NCBI GenBank assembly: GCA_949878435.1
Contig: CATLAK010000004.1
Location: 1-64,000 of the forward strand
Length of the DNA: 64,000 bases
Direction of reading: 5' to 3'
From: an uncultured Lachnospiraceae bacterium
GTDB lineage: Bacteria; Bacillota; Clostridia; Lachnospirales; Lachnospiraceae
In this document: piece after piece, positions 1 to 7,727 of the stretch
Layout: every line of letters begins with the position of its first letter
Position numbering within the stretch: the stretch's first letter is position 1
Translations under genes and position numbers: made by a program
Notes under the pieces: model-generated
The model's input: the letters and a program-made list of their open reading frames with translations, nothing else
The model's database searches: none
What the model was told of the DNA's origin: nothing

Positions 1-3
1 CAT
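1..3 (-). CDS. Start codon of a gene leaving the left edge
   Basis: Read on the minus strand, positions 13 to 1 give GGAGGA, a short spacer and ATG, which is a typical ribosome binding site and start codon. Only the initiation codon is inside the window, so the product cannot be named. A strong hairpin lies about 50 bases upstream in its presumed leader. Confidence 0.45.
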
Positions 4-51
4 ATATCCTCCAAAATTTGATAAACATTTTCCGAATTATAACAACAAAAA

Positions 52-84
52 GCCACACAGTTATCAAACTGATAACTGTGTGGC
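52..84 (-). terminator. Strong hairpin with U-rich tail (terminator or leader attenuator)
   Basis: A perfect 14-bp stem (52-65 paired with 71-84) closes a 5-base loop. On the minus strand it is followed by TTTTTGTTGTT, the form of an intrinsic terminator. It could end transcripts from the cotJ operon, or sit in the 5' leader of the gene that starts at position 3. A TATAAT on the minus strand at 41-36 favours a promoter for that gene just after the hairpin. Confidence 0.6.
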
Positions 85-514
85 AAAAAGATGACATATC
101 AATCCGGAAAAGTCCACTCAAAATTTTCTTTAAAAAAGTATAAGGAAATTTTTTTTGCTTGTCAATAGTTTTTTAGAAATGTTAAGTTTAATGAAAATGC
201 AAAAAGAATATATAAATATTACTTCATATCTTCAGCAGGCAGAAACACAAGCACGGCAAATTCTTCTTTATGCCTTTCACAGACTATCAACGCCAAACAG
301 CCAAGTCAAGGACGTAAACGCCGCTAAAGCGGTAAATCCTTGACTTGACTGTCTGTTATTGATAAAGGGTAATTAAGGCATAAATGAATATCTGTGTTGT
401 AGCAACCTCTTTTCCTTTCCATTCCCTTCATGCGATAGGGAAAAACCAAGCTTGTCCTTTCTTTTGGGGCGAAAGCTGAAGTCCACAGCTTTGAGGGGCG
501 TGTGGGTATGCGTC
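85..514. other. Gene-free stretch before cotJC
   Basis: No convincing coding sequence is visible in these 430 bases. Short open frames here lack ribosome binding sites and resemble nothing I recognise. The stretch holds the nested inverted repeat at 268-383, described separately, and otherwise AT-rich DNA. Confidence 0.5.
268..383. repeat. Nested long inverted repeat
   Basis: Three nested dyads share one centre. The outer arms TTATGCCTT (268-276) and AAGGCATAA (375-383) are perfect. The middle arms (285-312 and 337-364, 28 bases each) match at 23 positions, the innermost 11 perfectly (CAAGTCAAGGA). The core is CCGC-TAAA-GCGG (321-332). The size and symmetry suit a miniature inverted-repeat element or a structured RNA. 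No flanking target duplication is obvious and I do not recognise the family. Confidence 0.6.
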
Positions 515-1090
515 TTAGTGATTATATTGTGCGTGTTCCGATTTACTGCAATCTTCCCGGTTTGCTTCACCGAAACGCTGGAAGTGAACGACCTCGCGGG
601 CACGCAGGAAACGGATGGGATCACAGACATCGCTGTCGTGTACTAAGCGCAGGATGTTGTCGTAAGTAGTGCGGGCTTTTTGCTCTGCTGCCATATCCTC
701 GAACAAATCTGTAATCGCATCTCCTTTGGATTGAAATTCGCAGCTGTTAAAAGGAATCCCTCCCGCTGCCATAGGCCAGATGCCGATTGTATGGTCAACG
801 TAATAGTTGGCAAAACCAGATTCTTCAATTTCTTCCATGGATAAATTTCTGGTCAGCTGATGGACGATGGTAGATACCATTTCAAGGTGTGCCAATTCCT
901 CGGTGCCAATATCCGTCAATATGGCAGCCACCTCATTATATGGCATGGAATACCGCTGTGAAATATACCGCATGGAAGCCCCCAATTCCCCGTCAGGACC
1001 GCCATATTGAGACATGATCACCTGGGCGATCTTGGCGTTGGGCTCTTTGATATTAACCGGAAACTGTAATCTTTTCTCATAACTCCACAT
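515..1090 (-). CDS. cotJC: Spore coat protein CotJC (manganese-catalase-like)
   Basis: This 191-residue protein belongs to the CotJC family, a manganese-catalase-like ferritin-fold component of the spore coat. The opening MWSYEKRLQFPV, the YGGPDGELGASMRY stretch, LTDIGTEELAHLEM with metal-ligand-type E and H residues, and the later AAEQKARTTYDNI and REVVHFQRFGEA blocks are all family features. The length matches the usual 185 to 195. It is last in the cotJABC operon, 3 bases after cotJB, behind the ribosome binding site GGAAGGAGG. The last 15 or so residues look unlike the relatives I remember, which may be ordinary divergence. Confidence 0.9.
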   Translation of the reverse strand: MWSYEKRLQFPVNIKEPNAKIAQVIMSQYGGPDGELGASMRYISQRYSMPYNEVAAILTDIGTEELAHLEMVSTIVHQLTRNLSMEEIEESGFANYYVDHTIGIWPMAAGGIPFNSCEFQSKGDAITDLFEDMAAEQKARTTYDNILRLVHDSDVCDPIRFLRAREVVHFQRFGEANREDCSKSEHAQYNH

Positions 1091-1093
1091 AAT

Positions 1094-1366
1094 TTAACAT
1101 CCTCCTTCCCAAGGCCAGGGCTGGGTCGCCCATTTCCATTCATCCTGGTTACAGCCGTCTGCGTCAGAGATTCTAAGGGGACCGTATTTGGCGGCATATT
1201 CCCGCATAGCCTGATTTTTCATGCGGACATAGTGGCTTAAATATTCGATGGCTTCTTTGTCTGTGGGATGAGTGTCCAGATATTCATTCATCTCCACAAT
1301 AACAAAATCGATTACGCCGATATCATGGAACAGTCTGCGCTGTTCACTGTTATTTGGGTTTGTCAT
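1094..1366 (-). CDS. cotJB: Spore coat protein CotJB
   Basis: This 90-residue protein belongs to the CotJB family, a small spore-coat partner of CotJC. It has the family's DIGVIDFVIVEMNEYLDTHP segment and the later WPWEGGC tail. I place the start at 1366, not the in-frame ATG at 1375, because the 1366 ATG forms an ATGA overlap with the cotJA stop and lies 9 bases after AGGAG. The upstream ATG directly abuts the ribosome binding site. Translation is probably coupled to cotJA. Confidence 0.88.
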   Translation of the reverse strand: MTNPNNSEQRRLFHDIGVIDFVIVEMNEYLDTHPTDKEAIEYLSHYVRMKNQAMREYAAKYGPLRISDADGCNQDEWKWATQPWPWEGGC

Positions 1367-1533
1367 TTTACGCATCTCCTTCCTGTAAACGGTTTTTCCA
1401 GTTCAGGGAATATTGTACCTGCTTTATATGCCTCATCCAGATTTTCAAAGACATTGGTAAGATGCTGCCAGGGAACATATGCCATTGCAATAGGAAAACG
1501 ATCAAAATACTCGTTAAAACTGTAATCCTGCAT
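1363..1533 (-). CDS. cotJA: Spore coat associated protein CotJA
   Basis: This 56-residue protein has the CotJA core AMAYVPWQHLTNVFEN followed by a conserved proline-containing tail. It is the first gene of the cotJ operon, which in Bacillus is transcribed in the mother cell under sigma E. The start at 1533 is preceded by GAGAGGAGAATT. A longer frame reaching 1620 has no binding site and no family similarity in its extra part. The stop overlaps the cotJB start in an ATGA arrangement. Confidence 0.85.
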   Translation of the reverse strand: MQDYSFNEYFDRFPIAMAYVPWQHLTNVFENLDEAYKAGTIFPELEKPFTGRRCVK

Positions 1534-1570
1534 AATTCTCCTCTCATAAATCAGAAAGTAATTTAATAAT

Positions 1571-1578
1571 ATAGTATG
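1571..1578 (-). promoter_or_regulatory. Possible sigma-E-type -10 element for cotJ
   Basis: On the minus strand this reads CATACTAT, close to the sigma E -10 consensus CATACAAT known from Bacillus. It lies about 40 bases upstream of cotJA. No convincing -35 element is visible, so the assignment rests mainly on the -10 and on the function of the operon. Confidence 0.35.
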
Positions 1579-1692
1579 ATAGGAAAAATTCCGGGTTCCG
1601 ATTAAACACAAATTTTTCACACTTTCTTTTCATTTTTAACACAATTTGGAATTAAATTAAAAAAGAAATTTAGCAAAAGGAGGAATGCAGTC

Positions 1693-2670
1693 TTGATAGA
1701 AGTGGAGAATCTTGTAAAAAGATATGGAAATCACTTAGCGGTAGATCATCTCACTTTTCAAGTGGAGCCGGGCAAAATATATGGATTCTTGGGACCGAAC
1801 GGAGCCGGGAAGAGTACTACCATGAATATTTTGACGGGATACATAGCGGCGACAGAGGGGAGTGTGAAGATTAACGGTTATGATATTTTAAAGGATGCGG
1901 ATGAGGCAAAAAAGTGCATCGGCTATCTGCCTGAGATACCGCCTTTGTATCAGGATATGACCGTCAGGGAATATCTGATTTTCGTTGCAGCACTTAAGAA
2001 GATTTCCAAAACCAAATTCAAAGAGCAGATGAATGAAATTATGGAGCTTACCATGATCTCAGACATTCAAGACCGGTTGATTAAAAATCTGTCTAAGGGG
2101 TATAAGCAGCGTGTGGGGCTGGCGCAGGCGGTGCTGGGCTATCCGGATGTAATTATTTTGGACGAACCTACTGTGGGGCTTGATCCCAAGCAAATCATTG
2201 AAATCAGGGAATTGATCAAAAAGCTGGGAGAAAAGCATACCGTCATCTTAAGTTCCCATATTCTGTCAGAGGTACAGGCAATCTGTGATGAAATCATGAT
2301 TATTTCCAAAGGAAAGCTGGTGGCGTGCGATACGCCAGAAGGGCTTACCGGATGGATGGCGAACAGCACCCAGTTAGAATTGGTGGTTTTGGGAAGCGAA
2401 GAAAAGGCGGAAGGTGTTTTGAAAGAATTAGAAGGCATACAAGCCGTTCATTTTGAAAACAGCAGTGAAAAAGATTGTGTGAAAGCAATTTTGCAGACAG
2501 ATTCAAAGAAAGATATTCGTCCGGAACTCTTTTATGCACTTGCAAAGGCAGACCTTCCGATTATGTCTTTGTGCAGAGGGGAAAAGTCTCTGGAAGATGT
2601 ATTTTTGGAACTTACCGGAGAGGATGCGCAGGTAAAGGAAGGAGGAGAAAATCATGATAGCGATTTATAA
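1693..2670 (+). CDS. ABC transporter ATP-binding protein (GldA-like)
   Basis: This 325-residue ATPase has Walker A GPNGAGKS (34-41), the signature LSKGYKQ (133-139) and Walker B VIILDEPT (153-160), followed by about 100 residues with a regulatory look. It resembles GldA-type ATPases of the ABC-2 class that pair with a membrane permease. The start is a TTG at 1693, 8 bases after AAAAGGAGGA; the nearby ATG at 1685 is in another frame. Its 3' end overlaps the permease gene by 17 bases, so the two form one transporter. The substrate cannot be read from sequence. Confidence 0.88.
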   Translation: MIEVENLVKRYGNHLAVDHLTFQVEPGKIYGFLGPNGAGKSTTMNILTGYIAATEGSVKINGYDILKDADEAKKCIGYLPEIPPLYQDMTVREYLIFVAALKKISKTKFKEQMNEIMELTMISDIQDRLIKNLSKGYKQRVGLAQAVLGYPDVIILDEPTVGLDPKQIIEIRELIKKLGEKHTVILSSHILSEVQAICDEIMIISKGKLVACDTPEGLTGWMANSTQLELVVLGSEEKAEGVLKELEGIQAVHFENSSEKDCVKAILQTDSKKDIRPELFYALAKADLPIMSLCRGEKSLEDVFLELTGEDAQVKEGGENHDSDL

Positions 2671-4762
2671 AAGAGAATTGAAATCCTATTTCTGCTCATT
2701 TCTAGGATGTCTATTTATTGGCGTAATGCTGTTTTTGATGGGAATTTATTTTTCTGTTTATAACCTTTTTATGGGGTATCCATATATTGGCTATGCATTG
2801 TCGTCTATTGTATTTTTGTTTCTGGTCGGCATTCCCATTCTTTCGATGCGTATATTGGCGGAAGAACGCCACCAGAAGACAGACCAATTGATTCTTACTG
2901 CGCCTGTTGGCGTGGGAAGCATTGTGATTGGGAAATTTTTGGCACTGGCGACGATTTTTGCCATTCCGGCAGGGATTATCAGTATCTATCCGCTGATTTT
3001 AAGCCTTTTTGGAACAATTGCATTTGGGGAGACCTATGTTGCCGTGCTTGGATTTTTCCTCTATGGGCTTGCATGTATTGCAATCGGCGTGTTTGTATCT
3101 TCACTCACAGAAAGTCAGGTGATTGCGGCAGTCATTACATTTGGCGTGCTGTTCTTAGGATATGTGATGTCGGGAATCTGCAATATGATTTCCACTACAG
3201 GAAACTTGCTTACTAAAATTTTAAGCGCATTTGATATGGTCAGCAGATTTGACACCTTCCTGAACGGATCGCTGCAGATGACTGGCGTTGTGTATTTTGT
3301 ATCGGTTATTTTGCTGTTTTTGGTTTTGACGGTGCAGTCTATTCAAAAGAGACGCTATCAGGTTTCGGTGAGGAATTTTAGCATGAGTACCTACAGCGTG
3401 GCGGTGGTGCTGATTAGTACGGCAGCCGTAGTATTGGTCAATGTGCTGGCAGGAGAGCTGCCGCTGCGTTTTACCTCCTTTGATGTTACTTCCAACAGGC
3501 TCTATTCCCTTACAGATGAAACAAAGGAAATGGTTTCTTCACTGGAAGAAGACGTCCGGCTTTATGTGCTGGCAAATGAAAAACAGGCAGATGCCACCTT
3601 AGATGCTGCGCTGAAAAAATATGCAGACCTAAATGCACATATTAAGGTCTCTTATGTGGATCCTGCGGTAAATCCGAAGTTTTTTACCAAATATACAGAT
3701 TCTGACCTGTCATTTAACAGTATCATTGCGGAGAGCAGCAAGAGATATAAAGTAATCGACTATAGCAGCATCTATCAGACGCAGATCGATTATTACACTT
3801 ATTCCTCCACCGTAACGGGATATGACGGCGAGGGACAGCTTACCAGTGCCATTGCATATGTGACATCGGACGATATGCCGAAGATGTACCTTTTAGAGGG
3901 ACATGGGGAGGCGGTTTTCGATGCAGAATTTACGGCGGCGATAGAAAAGGAAAATGTAACTTATGAAACCATCAATCTTTTGAACTATGATTCTGTGCCG
4001 GAGGATGCATCCTGTGTGATCGTGTATGCGCCCTTATCGGATTTTTCCGATGATGATACAGAAAAAATGCTGACATATATGGAAAATGGAGGGAATGTTT
4101 TTCTGATTACTGCATACACGGAAAATGACATGACCAATTTTAACAAATTGCTTGCGTTTTATGATGTGGAGGTCACAAAGGGGCTTGTCATTGAGGGAGA
4201 TGCAAATTGCTTTTACCAAAGTCCGTTTTTCCTCCTTCCCCAGATTGCATATCATGAAATAACTGAAAGTGCGTATAACAGTGGAACTTATGTTTTTGTC
4301 CCTTACGCCCAGGGGCTTACGGTGCATGAAAATGAAGCGGTGAGTGCGAGCATACTTTTGGACACATCGGATGACAGCTATGCCAGAAACGATATGGAAA
4401 GCAGCGCAGGGTATGAAAAACAAGACACGGATCAGCCGGGACCTTTTGCCGTTGGCGCAGCGTGTGAAAAAGTGATAGGAGATAAACAGTCAAATGGGGT
4501 AATATATACCAGCGCAGATTTGTTTACAAGGGATGCAGATGCAATGGTAGCGGGGACCAATTTAAAACTTTTTACAAGTACGATTGGAAGTTTTGCCAAT
4601 CACACGGTCAGCGTTTCGATTCCGGTTAAAAGTTATGAAATCAGTACATTGACCATGTCCCAAAACGTAATTTTCCTGTTGGCATTATTTACAGTCCTTG
4701 TTCTTCCGGCTGCATTCTTAATTAGTGGATTCGTAATCTGGCTTAGAAGAAGAAAACGGTGA
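2654..4762 (+). CDS. Fused ABC-2 permease and GldG-like protein
   Basis: This 702-residue protein joins two parts that are separate in Bacteroidetes gliding systems. Residues 1 to about 240 form a six-helix ABC-2 permease (GldF-like). A further helix at about 245-265 leads into a GldG-like extracytoplasmic domain to about 665 with the family segment SLTDETKEMVSSLEEDVRLY. A final helix and the RRRKR tail anchor the C-terminus. It should act with the preceding ATPase and the following DUF4340 protein. In Firmicutes this set is not tied to gliding, and its substrate is unknown. Confidence 0.85.
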   Translation: MIAIYKRELKSYFCSFLGCLFIGVMLFLMGIYFSVYNLFMGYPYIGYALSSIVFLFLVGIPILSMRILAEERHQKTDQLILTAPVGVGSIVIGKFLALATIFAIPAGIISIYPLILSLFGTIAFGETYVAVLGFFLYGLACIAIGVFVSSLTESQVIAAVITFGVLFLGYVMSGICNMISTTGNLLTKILSAFDMVSRFDTFLNGSLQMTGVVYFVSVILLFLVLTVQSIQKRRYQVSVRNFSMSTYSVAVVLISTAAVVLVNVLAGELPLRFTSFDVTSNRLYSLTDETKEMVSSLEEDVRLYVLANEKQADATLDAALKKYADLNAHIKVSYVDPAVNPKFFTKYTDSDLSFNSIIAESSKRYKVIDYSSIYQTQIDYYTYSSTVTGYDGEGQLTSAIAYVTSDDMPKMYLLEGHGEAVFDAEFTAAIEKENVTYETINLLNYDSVPEDASCVIVYAPLSDFSDDDTEKMLTYMENGGNVFLITAYTENDMTNFNKLLAFYDVEVTKGLVIEGDANCFYQSPFFLLPQIAYHEITESAYNSGTYVFVPYAQGLTVHENEAVSASILLDTSDDSYARNDMESSAGYEKQDTDQPGPFAVGAACEKVIGDKQSNGVIYTSADLFTRDADAMVAGTNLKLFTSTIGSFANHTVSVSIPVKSYEISTLTMSQNVIFLLALFTVLVLPAAFLISGFVIWLRRRKR

Positions 4763-4774
4763 GAGGGTACGCGG

Positions 4775-5338
4775 ATGAATCGAAAAAGAAAAAATCAATT
4801 GATATTTTTAGGTATTCTCCTTTTGGCTCTGCTTGCAGCACTTGGGGTGATTAAAATATTTGAACCGGATGCAGTGGAAAGCGAAATGGCGGATGCAGAA
4901 AGCTATCCTGTCATGCAGATCGATCCGTCGCAGGTGAAAGAAATCGGCATCATAAACGCTGCAGAATCTGTCAATCTGTTAAGAACAGGGGATGAATGGA
5001 AATGTCTTGAAGATGAAAGTGTGAAGATCGACAGTGCGGCTGTGACTGATTTCCTTGAACAGGCAAAAGATATAACCTCAGCTGTCAGGATAGAGCAGGC
5101 GGAAGATATGGCACAGTATGGTCTTGCCCAGCCGCAGCTCAATGTGACCTTTCAGTGGGATGATAATATGTATACGATTAAAATCGGAGACTACAATTCC
5201 GTCATAAACAGTTACTATATCAGTCTGAATGATGAAAAAACGGTATATACAGTTGATACCATATTGTACAATGCATTAAATAAGACGCTGGATGATTTTA
5301 AGCAGATCGATGAGGAAGGGGGTGAGACTTTGGAATAG
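4775..5338 (+). CDS. DUF4340 domain membrane-anchored protein
   Basis: This 187-residue protein has an N-terminal membrane helix (about 9-27) after a basic MNRKRKNQ start. An extracytoplasmic region with repeated beta-rich units typical of DUF4340 follows, as in KEIGIINAAESVNLLRTGDE and YGLAQPQLNVTF. DUF4340 proteins commonly accompany GldG-like ABC transporters, as here, 12 bases after the permease. It is probably an accessory subunit on the outer face of the membrane. The family is usually longer, so this is a single-unit version. Confidence 0.8.
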   Translation: MNRKRKNQLIFLGILLLALLAALGVIKIFEPDAVESEMADAESYPVMQIDPSQVKEIGIINAAESVNLLRTGDEWKCLEDESVKIDSAAVTDFLEQAKDITSAVRIEQAEDMAQYGLAQPQLNVTFQWDDNMYTIKIGDYNSVINSYYISLNDEKTVYTVDTILYNALNKTLDDFKQIDEEGGETLE

Positions 5339-5341
5339 CAC

Positions 5342-5396
5342 TTGAAAACAATGGTGTAATGTGCTTTAATGTTATTGAAAATCGTCATAGATAACA
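5342..5396 (+). promoter_or_regulatory. feoAB promoter with dyad operator
   Basis: TTGAAA (5342-5347), a 17-base spacer and TTTAAT (5365-5370) form a good vegetative promoter 40 bases before feoA. Directly downstream and touching the -10 lies an interrupted dyad, TGTTAT (5370-5375) and ATAACA (5391-5396). Its position fits repression by a metal-sensing regulator such as Fur or a DtxR-type protein. It matches neither consensus well, so the regulator is open. Confidence 0.5.
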
Positions 5397-5411
5397 AAAG
5401 AGGGATATACA

Positions 5412-5645
5412 ATGTCATTGTTTGAAGGTATAAAAGGAACAAATTATGAAATCAAGGGTCTGTATGTTGAAGAGGGAATCACTCGCCGGCTGCAGGCTCT
5501 TGGTCTGAATGACGGGACGATCATTACGGTCCTTAACAGAAAGAAGAACGGAGCACTGATCATCCGCGTGAGGGGGACAAGACTGGCTATGGGCAGACAT
5601 ATCAGTCAGGGAATCGAAGTGGAGGAATGCACATATGAAATATGA
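5412..5645 (+). CDS. feoA: Ferrous iron transport protein A
   Basis: This 77-residue protein is a single FeoA domain with an SH3-like fold. It shows the family pattern of a glycine-rich strand (GLNDGTIITVLNRKKNG) and the end segment RLAMGRHISQGIEVEE. FeoA is a small cytoplasmic partner needed for Fe(II) uptake through FeoB. The ATG follows AAGAGGGA. Its 3' end overlaps feoB by 11 bases, indicating coupled translation. Confidence 0.92.
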   Translation: MSLFEGIKGTNYEIKGLYVEEGITRRLQALGLNDGTIITVLNRKKNGALIIRVRGTRLAMGRHISQGIEVEECTYEI

Positions 5646-7635
5646 TGAGACAGTCCATGTAGCGTTCGTAGGAAATCCCAATTGTGGAAAAACGACTTTA
5701 TTTAACGCAATCACAGGCTCTAAGCTGAAGGTGGCGAACTGGCCGGGGGTCACGGTCGAGAAAATCGAGGGAGAAGCGGAGTATGAGGATGTCCATATGA
5801 CGCTGGTGGACACCCCGGGAATCTACTCCCTTACCTGTTATACAATTGAGGAAAAGGTCACAAGAAGCTGTGTCATGGACGACGATATTGAGGTGATTGT
5901 AAATGTGGTGGATGCATCTTCCCTTGAGCGGAATCTATATCTTACCCTGCAGCTTTTAGAACTGGGAAAGCCGGTGGTGCTTGCCTTAAATATGATGGAT
6001 ATCGTGGAAGAGCGGGGAATGGAGATCGACCTGCACAGGCTTCCTGAACTTCTTGGCGATATTCCGGTGGTTCCGGTTTCGGCGGCGAAGCGGAAGGGGC
6101 TGGATATCCTGCTTCATGCCGTGATTCACCATTATGAGGAGGGGTCTAAGGGAGATATCCTCCATTACAGTGAGAAGATTGAAGACAAGATTGATAAGTT
6201 ATCTGTAATGATGCAGGCGCATTATCCAACTCATTCTTCCGTGAGATGGCATGCCATCAAACTGCTTGAAGATGATGAGGACGTGAAGAACGAACATCCC
6301 ATTCAAGTTACCAATATCGTGGACCGCAGCTATGAGAAGGAGATTATTCAGACCAAATATTCTTACATTGAACAGATTATAAAAGAGGCGTTGTTTTACA
6401 GGAAAAAGAAAAAGGACAGTACAGACCGGGTGGACAAGATATTAACACATCCCATCTGGGGGGTGCCGGTTTTTCTGTGCATTATGGCGTGCGTGTTCTT
6501 CTTTACGTTTGCCATAGGAGACTGGCTGAAGGGGTATTTTGAAGCTTTTGTGGATTATTTTTCCGTGGGTGCAGGGAACTTTCTTGCAGGCATTCATGCG
6601 GCGGACTGGCTGATTTCCCTGATTGTGGACGGGATCATTGCCGGCGTAGGGGGAATCCTCACTTTTATTCCCAATATAGCGATTTTGTTCCTTGCGCTTG
6701 CTATTTTGGAAGACAGCGGATATATGTCGCGGGTTGCCTATGTGATGGATGGAATCATGGGAAAGGCAGGACTTTCGGGAAAAGCGTTCCTTCCGATGAT
6801 TCTGGGATTTGGATGTACGGTGCCGGCAATCATGGCGTCCAGGGCGCTTGAAACAGAAAAAGACCGGAGGCGGACCATGATCATAACGCCGTTCATGTCC
6901 TGCTCGGCGAGACTTCCGGTGTACGTGCTCTTTTCCGGGATGTTCTTTGGAAAATACGCACATATAGCTGCATTTTCCATGTATGTAATCGGCATGCTCT
7001 GTGCCATACTTGTTGCCAGAGTGCTTCACATCATTGAAAAGGAGAAAGTAAACGATAGCCTTTTGATTGAGCTGCCGGAATATAAAAGACCTAATGCCAG
7101 AACCATCAGGATTTATGTCTGGAATAAATTAAAAGATTATCTTTCAAAGGCGGGAACGACCATATTTGTGGCGTCCATTATTATCTGGGCAGTGCTGAAC
7201 TTTGGATTTTCGGGGATGGTGACGGATCCGGCGGACAGCTTTGGGGCGGCAATCGGCAGATGGCTTGAGCCTGTCATGCGTCCCGCAGGTCTTGGCATGT
7301 GGCAGATCATTGTCTCGCTGATCGCAGGGATTTCAGCGAAAGAAGTGGTGGTATCAAGTTTTACTGTTTTATTCGGCGTGGGAGGTGCAGAAACAGCGGC
7401 AGGGCTTGGTATGGTGGCGGATAATTTAAAGCATATCGATCCTTCTTTTGGTCCCTTAAATGCTTATTGCATGATGCTGTTCGTCCTTTTGTACGTGCCC
7501 TGCGCAGCGGCGATGGCAACCATACGAAAGGAGAGCGGGTCTGCTGCATTTACAGCCAGACTTGCAGTTTTTCAAATCCTGTTTGCCTGGCTTGTATCCA
7601 CCATCGTTTTTCAGGTGGGAAGCCTTATTTTATAA
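5635..7635 (+). CDS. feoB: Ferrous iron transporter FeoB
   Basis: This 666-residue protein has an N-terminal G domain with G1 GNPNCGKT (13-20), the G3 DTPG and LNMMD-type base recognition. A helical insert follows, then a membrane domain with the FeoB gate segments LGFGCTVPAIMASRALE and SAKEVVVSSF. It imports Fe(II) across the cytoplasmic membrane. The length is normal for Clostridia. The binding site for translation lies within the end of feoA (GGAGG). The next gene encodes an iron-rich hydrogenase, a plausible user of the metal. Confidence 0.95.
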   Translation: MKYDETVHVAFVGNPNCGKTTLFNAITGSKLKVANWPGVTVEKIEGEAEYEDVHMTLVDTPGIYSLTCYTIEEKVTRSCVMDDDIEVIVNVVDASSLERNLYLTLQLLELGKPVVLALNMMDIVEERGMEIDLHRLPELLGDIPVVPVSAAKRKGLDILLHAVIHHYEEGSKGDILHYSEKIEDKIDKLSVMMQAHYPTHSSVRWHAIKLLEDDEDVKNEHPIQVTNIVDRSYEKEIIQTKYSYIEQIIKEALFYRKKKKDSTDRVDKILTHPIWGVPVFLCIMACVFFFTFAIGDWLKGYFEAFVDYFSVGAGNFLAGIHAADWLISLIVDGIIAGVGGILTFIPNIAILFLALAILEDSGYMSRVAYVMDGIMGKAGLSGKAFLPMILGFGCTVPAIMASRALETEKDRRRTMIITPFMSCSARLPVYVLFSGMFFGKYAHIAAFSMYVIGMLCAILVARVLHIIEKEKVNDSLLIELPEYKRPNARTIRIYVWNKLKDYLSKAGTTIFVASIIIWAVLNFGFSGMVTDPADSFGAAIGRWLEPVMRPAGLGMWQIIVSLIAGISAKEVVVSSFTVLFGVGGAETAAGLGMVADNLKHIDPSFGPLNAYCMMLFVLLYVPCAAAMATIRKESGSAAFTARLAVFQILFAWLVSTIVFQVGSLIL

Positions 7636-7727
7636 CAGGCTTCGGGGTTATTGACTTCCTAGTGGGTTTATGCAAAAATATACAGGTAAAAGCTTCTTTA
7701 GACAATATTTGAAAGAAAGGCAAACAT

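Noticed and set aside
155..343. A 62-codon plus-strand frame in the left gene-poor stretch
   Set aside because: It has no ribosome binding site, its end lies in the palindrome at 268-383, and its composition looks random.
373..630. A minus-strand frame overlapping the end of cotJC
   Set aside because: It lies largely in or beyond the cotJC 3' end in another frame, lacks a binding site and shows no family features; it is most likely chance.
7651..7684. A separate promoter for the hydrogenase gene (TTGACT upstream)
   Set aside because: The only TATA-like match lies 22 bases away, too far for a normal spacer.
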